A stretch of DNA of 64,000 nucleotides from Pseudomonadota bacterium (GTDB taxonomy: Bacteria > Pseudomonadota > Gammaproteobacteria > Burkholderiales > Burkholderiaceae_C): positions 124,001 through 188,000 of the forward strand of contig JAKARB010000002.1 in assembly GCA_021819435.1 (NCBI GenBank). Reading direction: 5' to 3'. Under the pieces are notes generated by a model, which was given only the letters and a program-made list of their open reading frames with translations, was not told the DNA's origin and did no database searches. The position numbers and the translations under genes are program-made. Shown here in pieces: positions 57,609 to 63,788 of this stretch; the first letter of the stretch is position 1, and every line of letters starts with the position of its first letter.

Positions 57609-57947
57609 ATGCCCGTCATCAAGATCCTGCCTCACCCTACGCTGTGCCCCCAGGGCGCCGAGATCCAGGCCGCGCCCGGCACCAGCATCTGCGAGGCCCT
57701 GCTCGACAACCACATCGAGATCGAGCACGCCTGCGACATGAGCGCGGCCTGCACCACCTGCCACGTCATCGTGCGCCAGGGCTTCAACAGCCTCAACGAA
57801 ATGGAAGAGACCGAGGAAGACCTGCTCGACCGCGCCTGGGGCCTGGAGCCCAACTCGCGCCTGAGCTGCCAGGCCATCGTGGCCGGGCAGGACCTGACGG
57901 TGGAGATCCCTAAGTACACGATCAACCACGCGCGCGAGAATCACTGA
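57609..57947 (+). CDS. fdx: ISC-type 2Fe-2S ferredoxin
   Basis: A 112-residue adrenodoxin-like ferredoxin that supplies electrons for cluster assembly. Cluster ligands are Cys42, Cys48, Cys51 and Cys87 (ACDMSAACTTC and RLSC). Last gene of the isc operon; no iscX is seen between it and dnaQ. Confidence 0.95.
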   Translation: MPVIKILPHPTLCPQGAEIQAAPGTSICEALLDNHIEIEHACDMSAACTTCHVIVRQGFNSLNEMEETEEDLLDRAWGLEPNSRLSCQAIVAGQDLTVEIPKYTINHARENH

Positions 57948-58016
57948 CCCCCAAGCTCGCTTTGCTCGCGTCCCCCCGAGAGGGAGCGGCAGGCTTGGGG
58001 CGGCCCGGCGCCTGCC
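57948..58016. repeat. Burkholderiales-type intergenic repeat, copy 2
   Basis: Starts right at the fdx stop with CCCCCAAGCTCGC, then a CCCCCCGAG block and the 19-mer GCTTGGGGCGGCCCGGCGC at 57993-58011, identical to the copy between iscS and iscU. The CCAAGC start and GCTTGG end allow the element to fold back on itself. Confidence 0.65.
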
Positions 58017-58027
58017 TCATCACCGAC

Positions 58028-58750
58028 ATGACCCGCCAGATCTTCCTCGACACCGAAACCACGGGCCTGAGCCCGGAGTCCGGCGACCGCATCATCGAAA
58101 TCGGTTGCGTGGAGATGGTCAACCGCCGCCTCACGGGCCGGCACCTGCACCACTACTTCAACCCCGAGCGGCCCAACCACGAGGACGCCGTCCGCATCCA
58201 CGGCCTGACCGACGAGTTCCTCGCCGACAAGCCGCTGTTCGCCTCGCTGGCCGACGAGATCATCGAGTACTGCCGGGGCGCCGAGGTCATCATCCACAAC
58301 GCGGCGTTCGACATCGGCTTCCTTGACGCCGAGCTCAAGCGCGTGGGCAAGGGCAAGTTCCGAGACCACGTGGCCGGTGTCATCGACAGCCTGGTCATGG
58401 CGCGCGAGATGTTCCCCGGCAAGAGCAACTCGCTTGATGCGCTGTGCAAGCGGCTGGAGGTCGACAACACCCATCGCACGCTGCACGGCGCCTTGATGGA
58501 CGCCGAACTGCTGGCCGAGGTCTTCATCAACATGACGCGGGGCCAGGATGCCTTGCTGATGGACACCGAAGGCAGCGAGGGCGAAGGTGCTGGCGCGCTG
58601 GAAGCCGCTGCGGTCGACTTCAGCGCCTTCGAGTTGCCCGTGCTGGGCCCCAGCGCCGAAGAGGCCGAAGCCTTCGAGAAAGCGTTGCTCGATCTCGACA
58701 AAGCCGCTGGCGGGCAAGCTGTTTGGAGAAAGTGCGAAAGCGTGGTATAG
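58028..58750 (+). CDS. dnaQ: DNA polymerase III epsilon subunit (3'-5' proofreading exonuclease)
   Basis: A 240-residue DEDD exonuclease. ExoI (FLDTETTG, Asp8 and Glu10), ExoII (HNAAFDIGFLDAEL) and ExoIII (HGALMDAELLAEV) are complete, and a C-terminal segment for alpha-subunit binding follows. It gives the replicase its proofreading. Start ATG 58028 gives the family N-terminus; the frame is open from 57962 through the repeat element. Its stop overlaps the tRNA promoter. Confidence 0.95.
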   Translation: MTRQIFLDTETTGLSPESGDRIIEIGCVEMVNRRLTGRHLHHYFNPERPNHEDAVRIHGLTDEFLADKPLFASLADEIIEYCRGAEVIIHNAAFDIGFLDAELKRVGKGKFRDHVAGVIDSLVMAREMFPGKSNSLDALCKRLEVDNTHRTLHGALMDAELLAEVFINMTRGQDALLMDTEGSEGEGAGALEAAAVDFSAFELPVLGPSAEEAEAFEKALLDLDKAAGGQAVWRKCESVV

Positions 58751-58751
58751 T
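58723..58751 (+). promoter_or_regulatory. Promoter for tRNA-Val
   Basis: TTGGAG (58723-58728), 17 bases, then an extended -10 TGGTATAGT with TATAGT at 58746-58751. The -10 overlaps the dnaQ stop codon (TAG, 58748-58750). Downstream, GCTGATT (58762-58768) and AATCAGC (58793-58799) form a leader hairpin before the tRNA. Confidence 0.7.
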
Positions 58752-58827
58752 TTTAGTCTTCGCTGATTATTGCTGCCGATGCGGCGGCTAAAAATCAGCC
58801 GGTGGACCCAGTCCCGAGCACAGTTTC

Positions 58828-58902
58828 GGGCGGTTAGCTCAGCGGTAGAGCACTGCCTTCACACGGCAGGGGTCGCAGGTTCGAACCCTGCACCGCCCAC
58901 CA
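58828..58902 (+). tRNA. tRNA-Val(CAC)
   Basis: A full cloverleaf: acceptor GGGCGGT/ACCGCCC, D-arm GCTC...GAGC, anticodon stem CTGCC/GGCAG around loop TTCACAC (anticodon CAC at 58860-58862, reads GUG), T-arm GCAGG TTCGAAC CCTGC, and an encoded CCA end at 58900-58902. The 3' half is the likely attachment site of the downstream prophage. Confidence 0.97.
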
Positions 58903-58907
58903 GATAG

Positions 58908-58942
58908 AACCCCGGTAAGTCATTGATTTACCGGGGTTTTTT
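58908..58942 (+). terminator. Intrinsic terminator after tRNA-Val
   Basis: ACCCCGGTAA (58909-58918) and TTACCGGGGT (58928-58937) form a 10-bp perfect stem with a 9-base loop, followed by five more T. It is the tRNA terminator and also faces the end of the prophage operon. Confidence 0.92.
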
Positions 58943-58981
58943 CTTTCCCGGGGGTGTTTCCTGGGGCTCGCCAGGGTGCCC

Positions 58982-59090
58982 GGTATGAAAAAGGTATGAA
59001 AAACCGGCCTCGCGGGTCGGTGCCCGGGGCCGGTCTGGCTTTCATACCCGGGCGGCTCGTTTTCATACCCGGCCGGGTCGTTTTCATACG
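58982..59090. repeat. Five phased copies of GGTATGAAAA next to the tRNA
   Basis: Two perfect tandem copies of GGTATGAAAAA at 58982-58992 and 58993-59003, then three inverted copies of TTTTCATACC (the first starts with C and the last ends in G) beginning at 59039, 59060 and 59081, exactly 21 bases apart. Spacings of 11 and 21 bases are one and two helix turns. A set like this beside an attachment site fits integrase arm or excisionase binding sites; a 55-codon frame over it is discussed under rejected items. Confidence 0.7.
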
Positions 59091-59305
59091 TCGAGCGGCT
59101 TCGGCTCTTTCTGCTGCATGCCCGCCAGGGTGGCGGCGATGTCGCTCTCGCGCCATCCGACGCGGCGCGGCGAGAGCTTGACCGGCTTCGGATAGATGCC
59201 CGTTCGAATGCCAGCGTAAAAGGTCGACTTCGACACCTCGAACCGCTTGAGGGCGGCGTCGAGCCGGTGAATCTTGTCGGCGGGGATGGTCGGCGCTTCC
59301 GTCAT
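59084..59305 (-). CDS. AlpA-like helix-turn-helix protein (regulator or excisionase)
   Basis: A 73-residue DNA-binding protein of the AlpA/MerR-like phage family. The FEVSKSTFYAGIRTGIYPKPVKLSPRRVGWRESDI pattern is the winged helix with the usual RxVxW block. AlpA proteins activate or act as excision factors; its place at the tRNA end beside the repeat cluster favours excisionase. ATG 59305 overlaps the upstream stop (ATGA). Confidence 0.88.
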   Translation of the reverse strand: MTEAPTIPADKIHRLDAALKRFEVSKSTFYAGIRTGIYPKPVKLSPRRVGWRESDIAATLAGMQQKEPKPLDV

Positions 59306-59478
59306 GCCTCGCCCCCTTCCTTCGGCTTGGCGTGCTTGCCCGAGCCCTTGAGGGCAGGCGGGCGCGGCGAGGGCTTGGCGCCCGGCTTCGACTTGGGTGA
59401 GCGTTTATCGGTCGCGAAGAGCGCGGCGACCTTGCCTTGATAGTTCGGGCTGAACGGGTGGTCGGTGGGGTAGTTCAT
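59302..59478 (-). CDS. Small basic phage protein, unknown
   Basis: A 58-residue frame between AlpA and the next gene, starting MNYPTDHPFSPNYQGKVAAL and ending in a Lys/Pro/Gly-rich tail. It shares the ATGA overlap with alpA and starts three bases after the upstream stop, which supports translation. No family recognised. Confidence 0.6.
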   Translation of the reverse strand: MNYPTDHPFSPNYQGKVAALFATDKRSPKSKPGAKPSPRPPALKGSGKHAKPKEGGEA

Positions 59479-59481
59479 GGC

Positions 59482-59709
59482 TCAGGCTTTCGGGATGAGT
59501 GCTTGCAGTTCGACGACGGTCGCGCACTTGCGCACGCGCTCGGGCTTGCTGGACGCCATGACGCGCAGGCCGACGGCGAGGAAGGTTTCGAGGGTCGCCA
59601 GGGCTTCGCCTGCTGCGCCTGCGTCGCCCACCTGGGCGCGAAGGGTGGCGACGGCTTGGGATGTCACGGCCTGGATGCCTGACACGTCGGTTCGGGTCTT
59701 GAGGCTCAT
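59482..59709 (-). CDS. Small phage protein, unknown
   Basis: A 75-residue, mostly helical protein (GIQAVTSQAVATLRAQVGDAG core). Its ATG overlaps the ninB stop as ATGA. No domain recognised; its place in the recombination operon suggests an accessory role only. Confidence 0.65.
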   Translation of the reverse strand: MSLKTRTDVSGIQAVTSQAVATLRAQVGDAGAAGEALATLETFLAVGLRVMASSKPERVRKCATVVELQALIPKA

Positions 59710-60140
59710 TCGGGGTAGGGGGTAGGGGGCAGGGTGAGGCCGAGCACGTCGGCCGCGTAGGCTTCGAGGGCGTTCAGGTAGAGGCCCATTTCTTCGACAT
59801 CGAGGTCGGTCGTCGACATCGCGAGTTCGCGCTCGCCGCGCGGAAGCTCGACCCACTTCGCGAGGCCCTTGCGGCACATGGCCGGGAGGTGCTCGCGCTT
59901 CATGTGGACATTCCACGCCTCGGGGCTGAACCGCTGGCCGTTCACGACCGCGTGCTCTGCGATGAACCCGAGCCAAACCCACATGAGGGCGTTTTGTTCG
60001 AGGCTTCGCTTCGCACGGTGCTCGCCCACGCTCACGGCGAGAGGCTTGCCGAGGGCCGCCATCCCTTGCCAGTTCTCGGCCAGGAAGGCGGCGACACGGT
60101 CAATCACCGAGGCGTCACGGATGACGAAGGTCTTCTTCAT
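59706..60140 (-). CDS. ninB: Phage recombination protein NinB
   Basis: A 144-residue NinB/Orf-type recombination mediator. The pattern SLEQNALMWVWLGFIAEHAV and FSPEAWNVHMKREHLP is typical of this family. Lambda NinB binds single-stranded DNA and SSB and helps load the annealing protein. ATG 60140 is used; a TTG at 60170 overlaps the upstream stop. It belongs with Erf and SSB in this operon. Confidence 0.88.
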   Translation of the reverse strand: MKKTFVIRDASVIDRVAAFLAENWQGMAALGKPLAVSVGEHRAKRSLEQNALMWVWLGFIAEHAVVNGQRFSPEAWNVHMKREHLPAMCRKGLAKWVELPRGERELAMSTTDLDVEEMGLYLNALEAYAADVLGLTLPPTPYPE

Positions 60141-60166
60141 TGCGTCAAAAAAGGTAGCCGACGCGG

Positions 60167-60412
60167 TCAAGCGTCAAGGGCGAGAAGGGTCTTCAGGGCG
60201 ACCGTTTGGCCCCTCTTCTCGTCGAACTTCGCCCACGGCTCGGAGAGGGCGACGGCTCGAATCGTTCGCTTCGTCTGGTTCGCGACCGCGTTGCCTCGGT
60301 GCTCACGAACAAAGCGAATCCACTCGGCCGCCTTCGCGTCGTCGCCCTGCTGAATGGCGACGATTGCTTCGAGGCGCTTTCGGTGCCAAATCTCAGGGCG
60401 TGACACGTCCAC
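60167..60412 (-). CDS. Small phage protein, unknown
   Basis: An 81-residue protein, mainly helical (RPEIWHRKRLEAIVAIQQGDDAKAAEWIRFV). Start GTG 60412, three bases after the upstream stop. No family recognised; in an unbroken minus-strand operon. Confidence 0.6.
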   Translation of the reverse strand: MDVSRPEIWHRKRLEAIVAIQQGDDAKAAEWIRFVREHRGNAVANQTKRTIRAVALSEPWAKFDEKRGQTVALKTLLALDA

Positions 60413-60415
60413 GGC

Positions 60416-60739
60416 TCAACGGCTCCCGCTGGCTGGCTGGCTGGCGCTGGGGCTGGCCGTCACGGTCGAGGCGACGGGGCGGGGCATGAACCACGGGCGC
60501 CAGAAAGACGGCGAAGGGGTGGGCGCTGGCGAGGGCTTCGCGGCCGGTGCTGGCGCTGGCGTGGCGGCCGCTTCGGCGTGCGCTGCGGTGGTCGTCGCGT
60601 GCGGCGTGGTGGCGTGCGCTGCTGCTGCGTGTGCGGCCGTGCCGTGGGCGGCGACCCCGTGGGCGGCAACGCTGATTGCGTGGGCGTGGTCGATGGTCGC
60701 CAGGATGGCGAGGGCGATGATTGCGAGGGGCTTCTTCAT
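60416..60739 (-). CDS. Exported His/Ala-rich repeat protein in the prophage
   Basis: A 107-residue protein with a signal peptide (MKKPLAIIALAILATIDHAHA), a run of about six AAHG/AAHA-like pentads with a histidine every five residues (residues about 25-50), and a Pro/Ser-rich tail with a SFWRPWFMPRP patch. The regular histidines could bind metal. Such a protein is unusual in a recombination operon and may act on the host surface or as an accessory gene. Start ATG 60739 gives a proper signal; ATG 60754 is in frame. Confidence 0.55.
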   Translation of the reverse strand: MKKPLAIIALAILATIDHAHAISVAAHGVAAHGTAAHAAAAHATTPHATTTAAHAEAAATPAPAPAAKPSPAPTPSPSFWRPWFMPRPVASTVTASPSASQPASGSR

Positions 60740-60796
60740 GGTGTGCTCTTTCATGGTTCAGGGTGGAAGCCGGGCAAGCCCGGCCGGGGCTCAGGG

Positions 60797-61357
60797 TCAG
60801 AAGGGGATGTCGTCGTCCATGTCGTCGAAGCCTGTCGACGGGGCGGGCGCGCGGGCGGGGGCGGTTTGGCGCGATTGGGGCGATTGAGGGGCTCGCCCCT
60901 GGTTACCCCCTGGCGCGCGGCCTTGCGGGGCTTGGCGGGCCGGTTGGCGGCCTTGCTGGGGTTGCTGGCGCTGCTGGCGACCGTAGCCGTCGCCCTGGCC
61001 TTGCCCGTAGCCGTCGCCGCCATCCTGGCGCGGGCCGAGCATTCGCATCGTGTCGAGAACGGCCTCGGTCTTGTAGCGGTCTTGCCCGTCCTTGTCCTGA
61101 TACTTCCGGGTTTTGAGCTTGCCCTCGACGTACACGAGCGAGCCGCTTCGCAGGTATTCGCCGCAAATCTCGCCGAGCTGGTTCCATGCGACGCACGAGA
61201 GCCATTCGGTCGACTCGACTTGTTCGCCTGTGTTCTTGTCCTTGTAACGCTCGGTCGATGCGACCGAGAACGAGCACACGGCGGCGCCGCTTTGGGTGTA
61301 ACGAACCTCGGGGTCGCGTCCGAGGTGGCCGATAAATTGAACTTTGTTCAGTGACAT
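60797..61357 (-). CDS. ssb: Single-stranded DNA-binding protein
   Basis: A 186-residue SSB. The OB fold (about 1-110, MSLNKVQFIGHLGRDPEVRYTQ start) is followed by a Gly/Gln/Arg/Pro-rich linker and the acidic tip DDDIPF that recruits partner proteins. ATG 61357 with AAGGA. Phage-encoded, in the same operon as Erf and NinB. Confidence 0.95.
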   Translation of the reverse strand: MSLNKVQFIGHLGRDPEVRYTQSGAAVCSFSVASTERYKDKNTGEQVESTEWLSCVAWNQLGEICGEYLRSGSLVYVEGKLKTRKYQDKDGQDRYKTEAVLDTMRMLGPRQDGGDGYGQGQGDGYGRQQRQQPQQGRQPARQAPQGRAPGGNQGRAPQSPQSRQTAPARAPAPSTGFDDMDDDIPF

Positions 61358-61418
61358 GGTGAAGGCGTCCTTTTTGGTAGCAGAAGGGCGCGCACTGCGC
61401 CCGGTGGATTGGTGGCGT

Positions 61419-61916
61419 TTACTTGATAACGAGGCGGGTGCCCTTCTCGATGTGGGCGCCCTTCACGTTCTGGCCTGCTTCGATGGCGGCCTTCAATGCG
61501 GCTTTGTCGAGCTTCGGGGGAGGGGGTGGGGACTTGACGAAGAACTTCTTCGGAATGACGCTCTCGTCGTCGACGATGACCGAGGCCGGGTTCGATTGCA
61601 CGGCGATGGTGAAGGCGGCCGCCTGAATCTTCGTCATGCCGCAGGCTTCGAGGTGCGTCTTCAGGTAGTCGCGCAGGCGTTCGAGCTTCGCGGCGGCGGC
61701 CTTGCGGCGCGTCGTCATGCGCTCTTCTTCGGCCTTCATCGCGGCGACGGTGGCCTCTTCGTTGCGAATGGCGAACGCGATGTTCGTCGCCTTGTCTTCG
61801 AGGTCGCCGCCGATGGCTTCCATCGTGTCTTTGAAGGTCTGCTCGTCGAGGTCTGCCGACATCACGAGTTCGAGGTCTTTGCGGTATTGGTCGGCGATGA
61901 GGTAAAGGGCGGTCAT
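61419..61916 (-). CDS. Siphovirus Gp157-like protein
   Basis: A 165-residue helical, charged protein with ALYLIADQYRKDLELVM and a coiled-coil (AAMKAEEERMTTRRKAAAAKLERLRDYL pattern) that fit the siphovirus Gp157 family. In streptococcal phages that family has been linked to phage resistance, but its role in recombination operons is not known. ATG 61916. Confidence 0.8.
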   Translation of the reverse strand: MTALYLIADQYRKDLELVMSADLDEQTFKDTMEAIGGDLEDKATNIAFAIRNEEATVAAMKAEEERMTTRRKAAAAKLERLRDYLKTHLEACGMTKIQAAAFTIAVQSNPASVIVDDESVIPKKFFVKSPPPPPKLDKAALKAAIEAGQNVKGAHIEKGTRLVIK

Positions 61917-61978
61917 GTCTTCATGTGCTCCGGTTGGTGGTAAAGGTTCGCCCGGTCGTCGGGCTCGTGGTGATGCGG

Positions 61979-62644
61979 TTACGCGGGGGCAAACTCGGCG
62001 AGGCGCGCTTCGCACTGGCGGGCAAACTCGTCGGCCCAATCCTGGCGGTCTGCCTCGGTGGCGTCCTTGATGGCCGCATTCGCGGCGACCTTGACGCCTG
62101 CCTCGTCGGTGGCCTCACGAATGGCGGCCTCGTGTGCGTCGATGACGGCATCGTCGAAGACCGGCTCGCTTGCGTTGCCTCGCTGCTTGCCCTTGCCCTT
62201 GCCCTTGCCTTCGACATCGTGGGTCGTGAAGTCGGCGTCGTTGTCGGGCGTGGCTTCCGTGGGAATGCAGAAGGTCAAAAGGGCCATGTACTTGTAAGCG
62301 GCCGACATGGCTTTGTTTGTCGACTTGTCGGCGCTGTCCATCGCTTCCCCGTAGGTTGTGACGGTGTGCTTCGAGCCGTCCTCTTTGGCGATGAGGTCGA
62401 AGTCGACCTTCACAGTCGTATAGAAGAGGGCGCCGCCCTTCGATGTGCTGCGCTCGACTTGCGTGCGCTCAAGAACGCGGGGCACGCACAAGAGCCCGGC
62501 CTCACACATGGCCGCGCTCAGGTTGTTGAGCACGTCGTCGATGCCTCGGAATTGATAGCCCTGCTGCTGGTTCTTGCGACCCTTGCCGATGCCTTCCTTC
62601 GACATCGTGGTCATTACTTCGTGAATGGCTTGAAAGACTTTCAT
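61979..62644 (-). CDS. erf: ERF family single-strand annealing protein
   Basis: A 221-residue Erf-type annealase. The N-terminal domain has GYQFRGIDDVLNNLSAAMCEAGL and the MALLTFCIPTEATPDND segment typical of the family; a Lys/Gly linker and an acidic helical end follow. Erf anneals homologous single strands for phage circularisation or repair. ATG 62644 with GAGGA. A strong promoter lies upstream. Confidence 0.92.
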   Translation of the reverse strand: MKVFQAIHEVMTTMSKEGIGKGRKNQQQGYQFRGIDDVLNNLSAAMCEAGLLCVPRVLERTQVERSTSKGGALFYTTVKVDFDLIAKEDGSKHTVTTYGEAMDSADKSTNKAMSAAYKYMALLTFCIPTEATPDNDADFTTHDVEGKGKGKGKQRGNASEPVFDDAVIDAHEAAIREATDEAGVKVAANAAIKDATEADRQDWADEFARQCEARLAEFAPA

Positions 62645-62666
62645 ATCGTCCTCGTTAGGGTGTTGA

Positions 62667-62695
62667 ATGCTACCGATTTGGTCGCACAAAGTCAA
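62667..62695 (-). promoter_or_regulatory. Sigma70 promoter of the erf-led phage operon
   Basis: On the minus strand, TTGACT (62690-62695), 17 bases, TAGCAT (62667-62672). Start of transcription near 62660, about 16 bases before the erf ATG. This is the clearest promoter in the prophage and could drive all genes to the tRNA. Confidence 0.75.
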
Positions 62696-62713
62696 GCGCG
62701 AAAAGGTAGCGGA

Positions 62714-63058
62714 TTACGTCTCAAGGATGTCGACGCCGTGAACCGACTTCATCAAGTGCCGCTTGATGCGATACACGTCGGTTCGGTGGCCCTTGCAGTC
62801 CTCGACGACCTCACGGCCGAGTCGCTTGTCGAAATAAACGAAGTCGGCGAAGTAGCGAAGCGCGGGCTTAGTCTTCCCGTCGAGCTTGACGGCCGGGGCC
62901 AGTTCGAAACGAACTTCGCGACGCAAGTTTTCGACTAGGCCAGCGTGAGCGAGAAGCATCAAGGCTTGATGCCGGTTTGCCTCGCGCTTGCTTCGGTACT
63001 TTTGGCCGCCCACTTCGCAAGCCTTGTTGCCGAACTTGCTCGGCTTCTTTGCGAGCAC
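62714..63058 (-). CDS. DUF1064 family phage nuclease-like protein
   Basis: A phage protein with the DUF1064 core (KFGNKACEVGGQKYRSKREAN ... ALRYFADFVYFD ... VVEDCKGH), which resembles a PD-(D/E)XK-type nuclease fold; Holliday-junction resolvase-like roles have been suggested for the family. The N-terminus is unclear: GTG 63058 gives 114 residues starting near the core, ATG 63166 adds a non-conserved leader. The HNH frame overlaps it by at least 190 bases in another frame. Length fits the family if the GTG is right. Confidence 0.75.
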   Translation of the reverse strand: MLAKKPSKFGNKACEVGGQKYRSKREANRHQALMLLAHAGLVENLRREVRFELAPAVKLDGKTKPALRYFADFVYFDKRLGREVVEDCKGHRTDVYRIKRHLMKSVHGVDILET

Positions 63059-63359
63059 GAGCGAGGCGGCGGTCTTCGGCTTCCTGGCGCCATTGCTCAA
63101 CGTCTTCGAGCGTGATGCCGAGCGCGTGGCGGGTGCGCTCGACGAGTTCTTCTTCGGTGATGCCATAGGTTCGAATGAATGCCTTAGTCCCTAGTCCATG
63201 AATGCCGCTGTCGCCCCGGTGATGCTCGACACATAGGGGCATCGTGTCGAAGTCGCAGGCGCGGCGGCCGAGGCCGGTGCCCGTTCGCTTGTGGTGAACC
63301 TCGACGGGGAAGGCCCCGCACCCTGGCACCATGCAGCGAAGGCGGGCAACTTGCCCCAT
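62868..63359 (-). CDS. HNH-type (Ref/DUF968-like) phage protein
   Basis: A 163-residue frame. The N-terminal part (MVPGCGAFPVEVHHKRTGTGLGRRACD, then PLCVEHHRGDSGIHG) is a zinc HNH domain like the RecA-dependent nuclease Ref and phage recombination nucleases. The last 60 or so residues overlap the DUF1064 gene in a different frame and read as basic low-complexity, so the natural end is doubtful. ATG 63359. Confidence 0.78.
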   Translation of the reverse strand: MGQVARLRCMVPGCGAFPVEVHHKRTGTGLGRRACDFDTMPLCVEHHRGDSGIHGLGTKAFIRTYGITEEELVERTRHALGITLEDVEQWRQEAEDRRLARARKEAEQVRQQGLRSGRPKVPKQARGKPASSLDASRSRWPSRKLASRSSFRTGPGRQARRED

Positions 63360-63373
63360 GTACGCGGCGCCGT

Positions 63374-63784
63374 TCAACTGAAGGCCCGCATCTTCTCGGC
63401 GACCTCTTCGGCGTACTTGCGCAGCGCCTTCGCGTTGCCCTTGCGCCAAATCGACTTAGGCGCGGCATGGCAACCGGCCGACTTCTGCGGCCCGTAGCCG
63501 ATGCGGCGAATCACGCCCTTGTCGGCGAGAACCTGGGTCACGGCGCCCCATGCGCGGCAATCGGGCGGCTCGGGCAAGCCTGCGGCCGTCGCGGCTTGTC
63601 GGATGTCTTCGGTCATGAACGAGTGCTCGCACGTCGCCAGGAAGTCGACGAAGAACGAGAGGGCTCGCGTGTGCCATCCACGATGGGCGCGGCTTGCTCT
63701 CTCTGCTGCGGCGTTCGCGCCATCGCGGGCGGCCGTGCGCTCGACGTTCAGGTCATGCCCGAACAAGGGTGCTTGAAGTTCCAT
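63374..63784 (-). CDS. Phage protein of unknown function
   Basis: A 136-residue protein. Residues about 55-115 (EDIRQAATAAGLPEPPDCRAWGAVTQVLADKGVIRRIGYG) look like a winged helix of the kind found in phage DNA-metabolism proteins; the rest is unrecognised. ATG 63784, in the same minus-strand operon. Confidence 0.65.
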   Translation of the reverse strand: MELQAPLFGHDLNVERTAARDGANAAAERASRAHRGWHTRALSFFVDFLATCEHSFMTEDIRQAATAAGLPEPPDCRAWGAVTQVLADKGVIRRIGYGPQKSAGCHAAPKSIWRKGNAKALRKYAEEVAEKMRAFS

Positions 63785-63788
63785 GTCA

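Noticed and set aside
58920..59087. A 55-codon frame starting with ATGA overlap at the end of alpA, with MKTTRPG-like repeats
   Set aside because: The coding repeats are a by-product of the 21-base DNA repeats, the frame ends inside the tRNA terminator, and no protein-like pattern is seen; the DNA-site reading explains it better, though translation cannot be excluded.
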